Part shown: positions 49,635 to 59,355 of the stretch, one piece after another
How the letters are laid out: each line of letters opens with the position of its first letter
Numbering within the stretch: the stretch's first letter is position 1
NCBI GenBank assembly: GCA_017305665.1
Contig: JAFKKH010000015.1
Span: forward strand, 62,001 to 126,000
Origin: Hyphomicrobiales bacterium
GTDB lineage: Bacteria; Pseudomonadota; Alphaproteobacteria; Rhizobiales; Xanthobacteraceae
DNA: 64,000 nt
Direction: 5' to 3'
The notes under the pieces: model-generated
Database searches by the model: none
Seen by the model: only the letters and a program-made list of their open reading frames with translations
Told to the model about the DNA's origin: nothing
Program-made: the position numbers and the translations under genes

Positions 49635-50321
49635 TCACTCCTTTTGCGCAGCGATGCCGTGAACGAACGACTCAACCGTCGGCAAAATCTTCCGCACGAT
49701 GATTGCGACGCCGGCCGCGGTCGGATGCATGCCGTCGGCCTGATTGAGTTTGCTGTCGGCGGCGACACCGTCGAGGAAGAACGGATACAGCGGCACGTCG
49801 TATTTCTTCGCAAGGTCGGGATAGATTGAATTGAATTGCTTTGCGTAGTCGGCGCCGTAGTTCGGCGGCGACAGCATGCCGCACAACAGCACCGCGACAT
49901 GGCGCGCTTTCAGCCGCTTGATGATGTCGTCGAGCGCGGCGCGCGTCACCTTGGGATCGGTGCCACGCAGGGCATCGTTGGCGCCGAGTTCGAGGATCAC
50001 GCCCGCCGTGCCTTCCGGCACCGACCAGTCGAGCCGGTCGAGGCCACCCGACGTGGTGTCGCCGGAGACCCCGGCATTGGCGATCATGATGTCCAAGCCT
50101 TTGTCTTTCAAGGATTTTTCGAGCTGAGCCGGAAATGCATCCGTGGCCGGAAGGCCAAGGCCGGCGCTTAAGGAGTCGCCGAGCACGACGAGCTTGATCG
50201 GACCGGCGGACGGGGTCTGCGCGACCGCAGGCGCCACGACCAGCATCAAGGTTAGCAGGCACAGAAACGTGCGGGCGAGCCTCTCGACCGCCGCAAAGGA
50301 AGTCCCATATCTGTGTCGCAT
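49635..50321 (-). CDS. Secreted arylesterase, GDSL/SGNH hydrolase (TesA-like)
   Basis: This 228-residue protein has a signal peptide (about 15-35, ending AVAQ). It has the GDSL block with nucleophile Ser50 (VVLGDSLSAGLG), NAGVSGDTTSGGL (oxyanion Gly), ELGANDALRG (Asn) and the Asp196/His199 pair (DGMHPT). This is the E. coli TesA/arylesterase set, acting on acyl esters or thioesters in the periplasm. Its ATG (50319-50321) overlaps the ATG of the divergent ABC ATPase gene, a frequent neighbour of tesA in proteobacteria. Confidence 0.93.
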   Translation of the reverse strand: MRHRYGTSFAAVERLARTFLCLLTLMLVVAPAVAQTPSAGPIKLVVLGDSLSAGLGLPATDAFPAQLEKSLKDKGLDIMIANAGVSGDTTSGGLDRLDWSVPEGTAGVILELGANDALRGTDPKVTRAALDDIIKRLKARHVAVLLCGMLSPPNYGADYAKQFNSIYPDLAKKYDVPLYPFFLDGVAADSKLNQADGMHPTAAGVAIIVRKILPTVESFVHGIAAQKE

Positions 50322-51042
50322 GGACAGTCTCATCGAACCCTCGTCATCGGCCGGACATTTTGAAATTCCGGACACCATCTCCATCTCGAATGTCAACCTG
50401 TCACTCGGCAGCGGCGCCGCGCGAGTCCATATCCTCAAGGACATCAGCCTTCGTGTGGCGCGCGGCGAAGCCGTCGGTCTGATCGGCCCGTCGGGCTCGG
50501 GCAAATCCACGCTGCTGATGGTGATGGCGGGGCTGGAACGGCCTGACAGCGGAGAGGTGGTGGTCAACGGCACGTCTTTCAATGCGCTCGATGAAGATGG
50601 TCTGGCGCGATTTCGCGGCCGCCATGTCGGCATCGTGTTCCAGTCGTTTCATCTCATCCCCACCATGACGGCGCTGGAGAATGTCGCGGTGCCGCTCGAA
50701 CTCGCCGGCATCGCCGACGCATCGGAGCGCGCCGCGCGCGAACTGCAATCGGTCGGTCTCGGCGAACGGCTGCATCATTATCCGACGCAACTGTCGGGCG
50801 GCGAGCAGCAGCGCGTGGCGCTGGCGCGGGCACTCGCGCCGGATCCCGCCATTCTCGTCGCCGACGAGCCGACCGGCAATCTGGATGAGTCGACCGGTCA
50901 GCAGATCGTCGATCTCCTCTTCACCAAACATGCCGAGCGCGGCATGACGCTGGTGCTGGTCACCCACGATACCTCGCTCGCCGAGCGTTGTGATCGCGTG
51001 GTGCGGCTGCGCTCCGGTCGCATCGACGGACGCGCCGCTTGA
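50320..51042 (+). CDS. ABC transporter ATPase (LolD/YbbA-like)
   Basis: This 240-residue ATPase has Walker [10 protein letters not shown], signature [15 protein letters not shown], Walker [14 protein letters not shown] and switch His in [11 protein letters not shown]. The MacB/LolD subfamily look and the FtsX-type permease encoded next indicate an ABC unit that works mechanically on envelope substrates (YbbA-YbbP type). The ATG overlaps the divergent arylesterase start; the gene ends in a TTGA overlap with the permease start. Confidence 0.93.
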   Translation: MDSLIEPSSSAGHFEIPDTISISNVNLSLGSGAARVHILKDISLRVARGEAVGLIGPSGSGKSTLLMVMAGLERPDSGEVVVNGTSFNALDEDGLARFRGRHVGIVFQSFHLIPTMTALENVAVPLELAGIADASERAARELQSVGLGERLHHYPTQLSGGEQQRVALARALAPDPAILVADEPTGNLDESTGQQIVDLLFTKHAERGMTLVLVTHDTSLAERCDRVVRLRSGRIDGRAA

Positions 51043-53603
51043 ATCCTCATCGCACGTCATTCCTTCCGCTGCGGTTTGCGTTGCGCGAGTTGCGCAGCGG
51101 ACTGCGCGGCTTCTATGTCTTCATCGCCTGCATCGCGCTCGGCGTGATGGCGATTGCCGGTGTCGGCTCGGTGGCGTCGAGCCTGTCCGATGGACTCGCG
51201 CGCGAAGGCCGCACCCTGCTCGGCGGCGACGTCGCCTTCTCGCTGATCCAGCGCGAGGCGAAGCCGGACGAGATCGCGTTCCTGCGCACGCGCGGGACGG
51301 TGTCGGCGGCGGCGATGCTGCGCGCCATGGCGCGCGCACCGAACGGTCAACTGGCGCTGGTCGATCTCAAAGCGGTCGATCAGGCCTATCCGATGCTCGG
51401 TGCGTTGACGCTGTCGCCGCAGATGACGCTGGCCGATCTGCTCGCCGAGCGCGACGGCGTGTATGGCGCGGCCGCCGATCCTACCCTGCTGGCTCGGCTC
51501 GACCTCAAGGTCGGCGATCGCGTCACCGTCGGCAGCGCGAGCTTTGAAATCCGCAGCGCGGTGGAGGCCGAGCCGGACAAGCTCGCCAGCGGACTGGGGT
51601 TCGGCCCGCGTTTCCTGGTCAGCATTGACGGCCTGCGCGCCACCAAACTGTTGCAGCCGGGAAGTCTGGTGCGCTGGATCTATCGCGTCCGGCTTCCTGA
51701 TAACCGCGCGGACGACGGGGCCGCCGCGGCATTGGCCGACGATGCGCGCGCCGCGCTGCCGCACGCCGGCTGGAACATCCGCAGTCGTACCAATGCCTCG
51801 CCGCAACTCGCGCGCACCATCTCGCGCTTCACCCAGTTCCTGACGCTGGTCGGGCTCGCCGCGTTGCTGGTCGGCGGTGTCGGCGTCGGCAATGCCGTGA
51901 AGAGCCACATCGATCGCCGCCGCGATGTCATCGCGGCGTTCAAGGCGCTGGGCGCAACCGGACGCGATGTGTTTGCGATCTACCTGACGCAGGTCATGGT
52001 GCTGGCCGTGCTCGGCTCGGTTGCCGGCCTGATCGTCGGCGCGGCATTGCCATTCGTCATCGTCGGCGCGTTCGGGCATCTCCTGCCGTTGCCGGTGGTG
52101 CCGGCGCTGCACGCGGGCGAACTGGCGATGGCGGCGGTGTATGGCCTCCTCACCGCGCTGGCGTTCGGCATGTGGCCGCTGGCGCGGGTGCACGACATTC
52201 CGGTGGCGGCGCTGTTCCGCGACACCATCACCGGCGAATTCCATCGACCGCAGACCCGTTATCTGGTCTGGATGGCGCTGGTGATCGCGCTCCTGATCGG
52301 GATCGCGATCGGGCTTGCCTACGACAAGCGCGTGGCCGCGGTGTTCGTGGTGGCGTCGGTGGTGGTGTTCGTGCTGTTGCGCGGCATCGCGTCAGTTGTG
52401 ATGGTCGTGGCGCGCCGGGCGCCGCGCTCGGGCCTCACCATGGTGCGGCTCGCGGTCGCGAATATCCATCGGCCCGGCACGCTGACGCCGTCGGTGGTGC
52501 TGTCGCTCGGTCTTGGCCTCGCGGTGCTGGTCACGATCACGCAGATCGACGGCAACCTGCGCCGGCAATTCATGGCGGCGCTGCCCGAGCGCGCGCCGTC
52601 GTTCTATTTCATCGACATTCCGTCGTCGGTCTCGGACCGCTTCACCGCGTTCCTCAAGCAGCAGGCGCCGCAGGCCAAGGTCGAGGACGTCCCGATGCTG
52701 CGCGGGCGCATCGTCGCGGCGCGCGGCGTCAAGGCCGAAGACCTCAAACCGTCGCACGACGCCGAATGGGTGCTGCAGAGCGATCGCGGCCTGACCTACA
52801 CCGGCGAAGTCCCCAAGGGATCGAAGGTGGTCGAGGGCACGTGGTGGGGACCGGACTACAAGGGGCCACCGCTGGTATCGTTCGAGAAGAAGCTCGCCGA
52901 CGGCCTCGGGCTCAAGCTCGGCGATACCGTCGTCGTCAATGTGCTTGGCCGCGACATCACCGCCACCATCAGCAACATGCGTAGCGTCGACTGGCAGAAC
53001 CTCGGCATCAATTTCGTATTGGTGTTCTCGCCGAATGCGTTTCGCGGCGCGCCGCATACCCATATCGCGACCCTGACGGAGCCGCTCGACGGCGCCACCC
53101 AGGACAACGCCGTCAAGGAAACCGCGATCATCAAGGCGGTCGCCGACGCGTTTCCGATGGTGACGAGCGTGCGGGTCCGCGAAGCCCTCGAAACCATCGG
53201 CACCGTCGTCACCAACCTCGTGATGGCGATTCGCGGCGCCAGTGCCGTCACCCTGATCTCGGCGATCCTGGTGCTGGGCGGCGCGCTGGCCGCCGGCCAT
53301 CGCCACCGGGTCTATGACGCGGTGATCCTGAAAACCCTCGGCGCCACCCGATTGCGTCTGCTCGGTGCCTACGCGCTGGAGTATCTGTTGATCGGCGCGG
53401 CCACCGCGGTGTTCGGCGTGGCCGCCGGCTCGGTCGCGGCGTGGCTGATCGTGACGCGGCTGATGACGCTCGGCTTCGAGTGGCAGGCGGGCAGCGCGGC
53501 CGTGGTTGTGCTCGTGGCGCTGATCGTCACGGTCGGGCTGGGGCTCGCCGGGACGCTGATGGCGCTCAACCAGAAGCCGGCGTCCGTACTGCGGAACTTA
53601 TGA
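51039..53603 (+). CDS. FtsX-type ABC transporter permease (YbbP-like)
   Basis: This 854-residue membrane protein starts at a TTG in the TTGA overlap with the ATPase gene; no ATG is near. It has one N-terminal membrane helix (about 22-45), an extracytoplasmic domain (about 50-260), a FtsX core of three or four helices (about 265-400), a further pair of helices (about 415-465), a second extracytoplasmic domain (about 510-700) and a C-terminal FtsX core (about 715-850). The duplicated FtsX layout is that of YbbP. Partners in E. coli are YbbA and TesA, and all three are adjacent here, so a shared envelope lipid/ester role is likely (inference). Confidence 0.9.
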   Translation: MNPHRTSFLPLRFALRELRSGLRGFYVFIACIALGVMAIAGVGSVASSLSDGLAREGRTLLGGDVAFSLIQREAKPDEIAFLRTRGTVSAAAMLRAMARAPNGQLALVDLKAVDQAYPMLGALTLSPQMTLADLLAERDGVYGAAADPTLLARLDLKVGDRVTVGSASFEIRSAVEAEPDKLASGLGFGPRFLVSIDGLRATKLLQPGSLVRWIYRVRLPDNRADDGAAAALADDARAALPHAGWNIRSRTNASPQLARTISRFTQFLTLVGLAALLVGGVGVGNAVKSHIDRRRDVIAAFKALGATGRDVFAIYLTQVMVLAVLGSVAGLIVGAALPFVIVGAFGHLLPLPVVPALHAGELAMAAVYGLLTALAFGMWPLARVHDIPVAALFRDTITGEFHRPQTRYLVWMALVIALLIGIAIGLAYDKRVAAVFVVASVVVFVLLRGIASVVMVVARRAPRSGLTMVRLAVANIHRPGTLTPSVVLSLGLGLAVLVTITQIDGNLRRQFMAALPERAPSFYFIDIPSSVSDRFTAFLKQQAPQAKVEDVPMLRGRIVAARGVKAEDLKPSHDAEWVLQSDRGLTYTGEVPKGSKVVEGTWWGPDYKGPPLVSFEKKLADGLGLKLGDTVVVNVLGRDITATISNMRSVDWQNLGINFVLVFSPNAFRGAPHTHIATLTEPLDGATQDNAVKETAIIKAVADAFPMVTSVRVREALETIGTVVTNLVMAIRGASAVTLISAILVLGGALAAGHRHRVYDAVILKTLGATRLRLLGAYALEYLLIGAATAVFGVAAGSVAAWLIVTRLMTLGFEWQAGSAAVVVLVALIVTVGLGLAGTLMALNQKPASVLRNL

Positions 53604-53916
53604 CAATTTGTAGCAGCCGGTGACGATCGCGCCGGAGGCATGACCGTCCCAAGGCGGGATTGAGGAGAATCGCCGCGGAGTTGGGACAATTTGGGTCATC
53701 CGCGATCCGCGCATGAGACCAATCCGCTTTCGGGAGGGCGACATTCAGCCGCGCGTGGAAGCTTGCACCGAATGTGCTAGTTTCCCACATACAGCTTGGG
53801 TCAGATCGCCGGCCTGATGACGAAAAATTAAGGTCAGCAGGCCGAGGTATCTGAGATAGATTCGCTCTGGCGCGCACACCCTTGGCGTCAGCCAGATAAC
53901 CAACGGGAATTCGACC
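53604..53916. other. 313-base gap before the Bax-inhibitor gene
   Basis: No gene or clear consensus motif is seen. Short runs (TTGACA-like elements are not convincing) and an AAAAATTAAGG patch near 53823 suggest a promoter for the gene at 53917. Confidence 0.4.
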
Positions 53917-54708
53917 ATGTCGGACTTTGACCGTAACTATGCCTCGCCATTCGGCCGGGCCGCCGGGCGCGTCGATAGCGCGGCCGTCGATGCAGGCCTG
54001 CGGGCCTACATGCTCAAGATCTACAACTACATGTCGATCGGCCTCGCCATCACCGGCCTGGCCGCGCTCGGCGTCTACATGGCGGCCGTCACCGGCGACG
54101 CCTCGGGCGCCGCGGCGCGCATCGGCAGCGCCTACCTGACACCGTTCGGCTACGCGATGTTCGTGAGCCCCCTGAAGTGGGTGTTCATCCTCGCGCCGCT
54201 GGCCATGGTGTTCGTCATCTCCGCCGGCATCAACCGGCTCAAGCCGGCGACCGCCCAGATGCTGTTCTGGGCATTCTCGGCGCTGATGGGCGTATCGCTG
54301 TCGTCGATCTTCCTGGTCTACACCCACACCTCGATCGTGCGGGTGTTCTTCATCACCGCGGCCTCGTTCGGTGCCCTGAGCCTGTACGGCTACACCACCA
54401 AGCGTGACATGACCGGCATGGGCTCGTTCCTGATGATGGGCCTGGTCGGCATCATCATCGCGAGCCTCGTGAACCTGTTCATCGCGAGCTCGGCGCTGCA
54501 GTTCGTGGTGTCGGTGATCGGTGTGCTGGTGTTCGCGGGCCTCACCGCCTGGGATACCCAGCGGTTGAAGAACGACTACATCTACGGCTATGCGTCCGCA
54601 GGCGGCGACATCGCCGAACGCGCGGCCATCACCGGTGCGCTGTCGCTCTACCTGAACTTCATCAACCTGTTCACGCTGCTGCTGCAGTTGCTCGGACAGC
54701 GCGATTAA
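53917..54708 (+). CDS. Bax inhibitor-1 / YccA family membrane protein
   Basis: This 263-residue protein has about seven membrane helices from residue 38 onward. The motif VFAGLTAWDTQRLK (near 205-218) is the conserved signature with the Asp-rich pH/calcium-sensing region of BI-1 proteins. A polar N-terminus of about 30 residues (MSDFDRNYASPFGRA) is typical of alphaproteobacterial members. In bacteria the family modulates FtsH proteolysis (YccA) or conducts calcium. It is monocistronic, followed by a clear terminator. Confidence 0.93.
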   Translation: MSDFDRNYASPFGRAAGRVDSAAVDAGLRAYMLKIYNYMSIGLAITGLAALGVYMAAVTGDASGAAARIGSAYLTPFGYAMFVSPLKWVFILAPLAMVFVISAGINRLKPATAQMLFWAFSALMGVSLSSIFLVYTHTSIVRVFFITAASFGALSLYGYTTKRDMTGMGSFLMMGLVGIIIASLVNLFIASSALQFVVSVIGVLVFAGLTAWDTQRLKNDYIYGYASAGGDIAERAAITGALSLYLNFINLFTLLLQLLGQRD

Positions 54709-54732
54709 GTCAGTCGGCGAACTCAAATCGAA

Positions 54733-54759
54733 GCCCCGGCCCAAGGCCGGGGCTTTTTT
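54733..54759 (+). terminator. Intrinsic terminator after Bax-inhibitor gene
   Basis: GCCCCGGCC (54733-54741) pairs with GGCCGGGGC (54745-54753) around CAA-like loop bases, followed by TTTTTTG. It is a classic strong terminator. Confidence 0.93.
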
Positions 54760-54771
54760 GTTGTCTCCTAT

Positions 54772-54848
54772 GGTCATGCGCGGGCTTGACCCGCGCATCC
54801 ATCACTCTTCTCATGCGTGCTGCTTCGAAGCAGATGGATTGCCGGGTC
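54772..54848. repeat. Composite palindromic repeat (paired hairpins), second copy
   Basis: The first hairpin is TGCGCGGG/CCCGCGCA around CTTGA. TCCATC follows, then a spacer with a small TGCTTCGAAGCA palindrome, then GATGGA and TTGCCGGGTC. The architecture is the same as in the atpD-atpC gap (18386-18463). Confidence 0.75.
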
Positions 54849-54912
54849 CATACGCGAGCGACGCGACGCCGTTCTTCGAACGGCGATGCCCGACCATGAC
54901 CATGGAGAGCTC

Positions 54913-55449
54913 ATGTCCGACGTTCTGATCCGGCCCGCCACCGAAGCGGACCTTCCCTTTATTACCGCCATCTACGATCACGCGGTGCGCACCGGCACCG
55001 CGACGTTCGAGCTGATCCCGCCGGATCTTGCCGAGATGACGCGGCGGTTCGGCGCGCTGCGCGACGGCGGCTTTCCCTACCTCGCGGCCGAGCTCGACGG
55101 CGCCGTGGTCGGCTATGCCTATGCCGGTCCGTACCGGCCGCGGCCCGCTTACCGCTTCACGGTGGAGAACTCGATCTATCTGGCGCCGGCCAGTCATCGC
55201 CGCGGCATCGGCATCCAGTTGCTGCGGCGCTTGATCGCCGAATGCGAGGCGCGGGGCTATCGCCAGATGATCGCAGTCATCGGCGACTCCGCCAATGCGG
55301 GATCGGTCGGCGTGCACACCCGCGCCGGATTTCAGATGATCGGCACCCATCCGTCGGTCGGGCTGAAGTTCGGGCGCTGGCTCGACACCGTGATGATGCA
55401 GCTCGCGCTCGGCGCGGGCGATACGACGATTCCAGACAGCAACGCGTAG
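54913..55449 (+). CDS. GNAT acetyltransferase, phosphinothricin-acetyltransferase-like
   Basis: This 178-residue protein starts at the ATG at 54913 with GGAGAGC before it. It has IRPATEADLPFITAIYDHAV near the start, an acetyl-CoA loop HRRGIGIQLL (near 96-105), a beta-strand AVIGDSANAGSVGVH (near 121) and WLDTVMMQ at the end. This is the Pat/MddA type, which N-acetylates glutamate-like compounds such as phosphinothricin or methionine sulfone/sulfoximine. A general detoxification or amino-acid-analogue role is likely. Confidence 0.87.
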   Translation: MSDVLIRPATEADLPFITAIYDHAVRTGTATFELIPPDLAEMTRRFGALRDGGFPYLAAELDGAVVGYAYAGPYRPRPAYRFTVENSIYLAPASHRRGIGIQLLRRLIAECEARGYRQMIAVIGDSANAGSVGVHTRAGFQMIGTHPSVGLKFGRWLDTVMMQLALGAGDTTIPDSNA

Positions 55450-55530
55450 CCGATGCGGCGTGCTTGCACCGGCGCATCCTCGCGACGATAGTGCGCGCCG
55501 GACAAGCCAATACACGAAGGGAGAAACGGC

Positions 55531-56373
55531 ATGGGACGGCTCGACGGCAAGGTAGCGGTGATTACAGGAGCGACCAGCGGCATCGGCTGGCGCACGGCGG
55601 AAGTGTTCGTCGAGGAGGGCGCCAAGGTCGTGATCGCCGGCCGCCGCGCGCCGGAAGGCGAGGCGCTGGCGAAGCAGCTCGGCGCGAACTGCATCTTCCG
55701 TAAGACCGATGTCACGGAGGAAGACCAGATGCGGGCGCTGATCGGCGCCGCGGTGGACAAGTTCGGCCGGCTCGACTGTATCTTCAACAACGCCGGCGGC
55801 CCGGCGCAGACCGGCGGCATCGAAGGCCTCGAGGTCGATCGCTTCGATCAGGCGATGGCGACGCTGGTGCGCAGCGTCATGCTCGGCATGAAACACGCCG
55901 CGCCGGTCATGAAGAAGCAGGGCTCGGGCAGCATCATCAACAACGGCAGCATCGCCGGCCATCTCGGCGGCTATTCGACGTCGGTGGTCTACGGCGCGGC
56001 GAAGGCGGCGGTGATCCATCTCACCAAATGCGTGGCGATGGAGCTCGGCGAGTCCGGCGTGCGCGTCAACAGCATCTCGCCCGGTGCGATCGCCACCGGC
56101 ATCTTCGCCAAGGCGCTCGGCGTCGAGACGGGTGCAGCGGACCAGAAGGCCGCCGGAATGCGCGAGGTGTTCAAGACGGCGCAGCCGATTCCGCGCGCAG
56201 GCATCCCCGACGACATTGCGCAGGCGGCCGCGTTTTTGGCAAGCGATCAGGCCTCCTTCATCAACGGCAGCGATCTCGTCATCGACGGCGGCGTGATCGG
56301 TGGCCGCAACTGGACCCAGCAACAGCAGGGCTACGTGCAACTGCGCAAGATGTTCGGCCAGACCGTGGACTGA
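55531..56373 (+). CDS. SDR family oxidoreductase
   Basis: This 280-residue classical short-chain dehydrogenase has TGATSGIG (12-19), NNAG (near 88), a Ser in INNGSIAGH and YGAAK (near 154-158), then ISPGAIATGI. An RBS (AGGGAGAA) precedes the ATG. After the fold it carries an extra C-terminal tail (NWTQQQQGYVQLRKMFGQTV). It is in the same direction as the GNAT gene but 81 bases apart. The substrate is unknown. Confidence 0.88.
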   Translation: MGRLDGKVAVITGATSGIGWRTAEVFVEEGAKVVIAGRRAPEGEALAKQLGANCIFRKTDVTEEDQMRALIGAAVDKFGRLDCIFNNAGGPAQTGGIEGLEVDRFDQAMATLVRSVMLGMKHAAPVMKKQGSGSIINNGSIAGHLGGYSTSVVYGAAKAAVIHLTKCVAMELGESGVRVNSISPGAIATGIFAKALGVETGAADQKAAGMREVFKTAQPIPRAGIPDDIAQAAAFLASDQASFINGSDLVIDGGVIGGRNWTQQQQGYVQLRKMFGQTVD

Positions 56374-56389
56374 GGCGCGCGGCGCTGCC

Positions 56390-56713
56390 TCAGATCGCGC
56401 AAGTCGCGAAATAAACCGGCGCTGCGATCCGGCCACCCGCGAATGGCGGGCCGGATCCGGCGACCTCGGTCGCAATATCGGCGATGCGGCCGTGCTCGCG
56501 CAGGAACTCATGTCCCGCCGCGGTCAATCGCACCATGGTCTCGCGGCCCTGCTTGTGTTCGCGAACGGCAAAACCGCGATCCATCGCGTCTTCCCACACC
56601 GTGAGCCGCGGACACGAGGTACGCCAGACGTCGATCACATCGGCGTGGGATCGCGGTTCGCGATCGATCCATTCCAGCAGATCGAGAATCAGCGGATCGA
56701 GATCGTGCGTCAT
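56390..56713 (-). CDS. Small winged-helix-like conserved hypothetical protein
   Basis: This 107-residue protein starts at ATG 56713; longer in-frame starts at 56722 and 56782 exist. The layout (ILDLLEWIDREPRSHADVID, then SCPRLTVWEDAMDRGFAVRE and TMVRLTAAGHEFLREHG) is that of a MarR-like winged helix without an obvious dimerisation helix. It lies 65 bases from the cyclase gene on the same strand. Function unassigned; a DNA-binding accessory is possible. Confidence 0.6.
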   Translation of the reverse strand: MTHDLDPLILDLLEWIDREPRSHADVIDVWRTSCPRLTVWEDAMDRGFAVREHKQGRETMVRLTAAGHEFLREHGRIADIATEVAGSGPPFAGGRIAAPVYFATCAI

Positions 56714-56778
56714 GGCGGGCATCCTTGGCAGACTGCTCGTTTTACGACGTTTTCGGTGCGATGAAAACGCGTATCGCG

Positions 56779-58071
56779 TCATGCTCCGTCCGCAAGCGGC
56801 GATGCCGGACTGTAGATCGCCATCGGCGCGGCGACGCCGCGCAGCGTGAATTCGCCGAGCCGGTCGAGCGGGCGGTCGATCAGGCGGGCCGCCGCTGCGG
56901 TGATCAGGATGTTGCGGCCAAGCGTCTTTTGCAGTGACTCGACCCGGCTCGCCTCGTTGACGGCGGGCCCGATCACGGTGAAGTCCAGCCGTTCCGGTGC
57001 GCCGATGTTGCCGAAGAAGACTTCGCCCTCGTGCAGGGCGATGCCGGCGCGCAGCGGCCGCCAGCCTGCGATGCCGTCCAGCGGCGCGGGCGAGGTTGCG
57101 TTGAGGTCGTCGAGGCCGCGATGCGCGGCTTCCGCAGCGTCGAGCGCCGCGCGGGCCGCCGCCTTGCCGCCGTCGCGATCGAGCGGGAATACCGCGAGCA
57201 AGCCATCGCCCATGAACTTCAGGACTTCGCCGCCGTTGGCCAGCACCGCACCGGCGAAAATCTCGAAATAGCGATTGAGCACCTCGACCATGTCCGGGCC
57301 GGACAGCCGGTCCGAGAGGTCGGTGAAGCCGCGCAGGTCGGCAAACCAGATCAGGGCGCGGATCGGCTCGCCGGTACCGCGGCGGATGTCACCGTTCAGC
57401 ACGCGCGTCGCGGCGTTCGATCCGAGGTAGGCGTTGAGCGCATTGCGGGCGATGCGAACCGCGATGTGCCGTTCGACATGCAGCGTGAACAGGCTCAGCA
57501 GTCTTTCGATCTGCGCGATGTCGGCGTCGGAAAATCCGGAAGGACGCACGGTCGCAAACGTCACCGCATGGCGGTAGCGATCCTCGCCGAGCGGCATGGC
57601 GAGGTATTCGGTGTAACCCATCGCCGCCAGTTCGCGCATGATCGGGAATTCGGCCTGCGCCTCGGCGCTTTGCGGCTTGCGCCGGAGCGACGTGCCCTGC
57701 GCAAAGATTCGCGACAATGGATTGAGCTTGAAACTATCGGTCTCGGCAGTGGCATGCTGGACCTTGACCTCGTCGCACAGGCCGTCCGCGCGATGCCAGT
57801 TCCAGGCGAAGCCGAGCAGTTGCGGATGCAGCGTTGCGATGTGCAGGCTGACGCGATCGATCGGCAGTCCGGCGGCGATGATCCGCCAGATGAACGACTC
57901 CAGTACCAGCAGCAGTTCGGGTTCGCGCGATGCGCCGTGCATCAGCCAATGCACGATCTCGTCGGGGGTCTGCGTGGGCGGCGCTGCGGCGGCGCCGCGC
58001 GAGGAACGGCGGATGACGCTGACGCCGGTCGGATAGACGCGCGGCGGGATGGATCGGGTGCTATCGCTCAC
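56779..58071 (-). CDS. Soluble class III adenylate/guanylate cyclase
   Basis: This 430-residue cytoplasmic protein has an N-terminal GAF-like sensory half (about 35-210, no membrane helices) and a class III cyclase domain (about 235-425). The cyclase domain has metal Asp residues in WFADLRGFTDLSD and KFMGDGLLAVF. A Lys just before FMGD and an Asp in LDFTVIGPAVN fit the adenine-specifying pair, so cAMP is the expected product. A transition-state Asn/Arg pair is in VNEASRVE. It is one of the many soluble cyclases typical of the Bradyrhizobium group. Confidence 0.92.
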   Translation of the reverse strand: MSDSTRSIPPRVYPTGVSVIRRSSRGAAAAPPTQTPDEIVHWLMHGASREPELLLVLESFIWRIIAAGLPIDRVSLHIATLHPQLLGFAWNWHRADGLCDEVKVQHATAETDSFKLNPLSRIFAQGTSLRRKPQSAEAQAEFPIMRELAAMGYTEYLAMPLGEDRYRHAVTFATVRPSGFSDADIAQIERLLSLFTLHVERHIAVRIARNALNAYLGSNAATRVLNGDIRRGTGEPIRALIWFADLRGFTDLSDRLSGPDMVEVLNRYFEIFAGAVLANGGEVLKFMGDGLLAVFPLDRDGGKAAARAALDAAEAAHRGLDDLNATSPAPLDGIAGWRPLRAGIALHEGEVFFGNIGAPERLDFTVIGPAVNEASRVESLQKTLGRNILITAAAARLIDRPLDRLGEFTLRGVAAPMAIYSPASPLADGA

Positions 58072-58116
58072 TCAGGACAATCCTCTCAGCGAGAGGCGGT
58101 GCGTGAACCTCGTGTC

Positions 58117-59355
58117 TTACGCCTTCTTCTTTGCCGCCGCCGCGAGATCGGGCGCGTTGACGGTCGGGATCGCGACGCGGCCGGGGCCGGTGTTCTTCAG
58201 CGCCTCGGCGGCCTTGTCGTTCGACATGATCTTGGCCATCACGGCTTGCCCTGCGCGCTCGAAGATGGCGCGGTTGTGCACCAGCCATTCGCGGGATTCG
58301 CGCAGCGGCGTGATCAGTCCTTGCACTTCCGGCATCACGTAGCGCGCCACCATGTCCCAACTGCGGCGGGTGTTCTCCGGATTGGCCCAGTCGTGAACGA
58401 AGCCGACGATGGTGCCGATGCCGCCCGACACCTTCACGATGTCGCGGATCTTCGCGATCAGATCGTCGGGCGTGCCGATCACGGCGGCGGCGTTGTCGAC
58501 CCACGCGGTCTTCTCCACCGCTTCGTCCGGATTGGCGAAGGGCTGCACGCCCGGCCGCTGCAAGGTGCCGACGGTATATTCGTTGTGCCAGCGCATCAGG
58601 CCGTTGCGGGCCTCGAGCCGCGCCTGCTCTTTCGTCTCGGCGATGTGCCATGACAGCAGCACGCGCCAGTTGGCGCGGTCGACGGTTGTGCCGTGCTTCT
58701 TCGCCGAGTCCTCGGCGAATTCCCATTGCTGCGGCAGCGCCATCAATCCCTGCGTCGACATCGAGCCGAGCGAGATGATGCCGATGCCGTACTTGCCGGC
58801 GAGTGTCATGCCTGACGGCGAAATCTGCGAGGCCACCACGAACGGCATGTCCTCCTGCAGCGGGCGGATCTGCAGCTTGGCGTCGTTCATCACGAACCAG
58901 TCGCTTTTCGCGGTGACGCGCTCGCCGTTGAACAGGCGGCGGATCAGGCCGATCGCCTCGTCCTGGCGGTCGCGCTGGGTCATCGGGTCGATGCCGAGGG
59001 TGTGCGCGTCGGAGGCCAGCGCGCCAGGACCCGAGCCGAAGATGGCGCGGCCGCCGGTCATGTGATCGAGCTGCACCATGCGCTGCGCCACGTTATAGGG
59101 ATGGTGATACGGCAGCGAAACCACGCCGGTGCCGAGCTTGATGCGCTTGGTGCGCTCGCCGGCCGCGGCCAGGAACATCTCGGGCGAGGCGATCATCTCC
59201 CAGCCGGAGGAGTGATGCTCGCCGCACCAGAATTCGTCGAAGCCGAGGCTGTCGATCTGCGCGACGAAATCGAGATCGCGGCGGAATTGCAGCATCGGAT
59301 GCTCGCCGACCGGGTGATGCGGGGCGAGAAAGGCTCCGAACTTCAGGCGCGCCAT
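58117..59355 (-). CDS. LLM-class flavin-dependent oxidoreductase
   Basis: This 412-residue luciferase-like monooxygenase has a TIM barrel beginning MARLKFGAFLAPHHPVGEHP, with FDEFWCGEHHSSGWEM near 40 and GTGVVSLPYHHPYNVAQRM near 77. These are hallmarks of the bacterial-luciferase group. The substrate is unknown; the relatives I recall act on long-chain aldehydes/alkanes or aromatic compounds. It is 45 bases upstream of the cyclase gene on the minus strand. The C-terminal APDLAAAAKKKA tail is disordered. Confidence 0.9.
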   Translation of the reverse strand: MARLKFGAFLAPHHPVGEHPMLQFRRDLDFVAQIDSLGFDEFWCGEHHSSGWEMIASPEMFLAAAGERTKRIKLGTGVVSLPYHHPYNVAQRMVQLDHMTGGRAIFGSGPGALASDAHTLGIDPMTQRDRQDEAIGLIRRLFNGERVTAKSDWFVMNDAKLQIRPLQEDMPFVVASQISPSGMTLAGKYGIGIISLGSMSTQGLMALPQQWEFAEDSAKKHGTTVDRANWRVLLSWHIAETKEQARLEARNGLMRWHNEYTVGTLQRPGVQPFANPDEAVEKTAWVDNAAAVIGTPDDLIAKIRDIVKVSGGIGTIVGFVHDWANPENTRRSWDMVARYVMPEVQGLITPLRESREWLVHNRAIFERAGQAVMAKIMSNDKAAEALKNTGPGRVAIPTVNAPDLAAAAKKKA

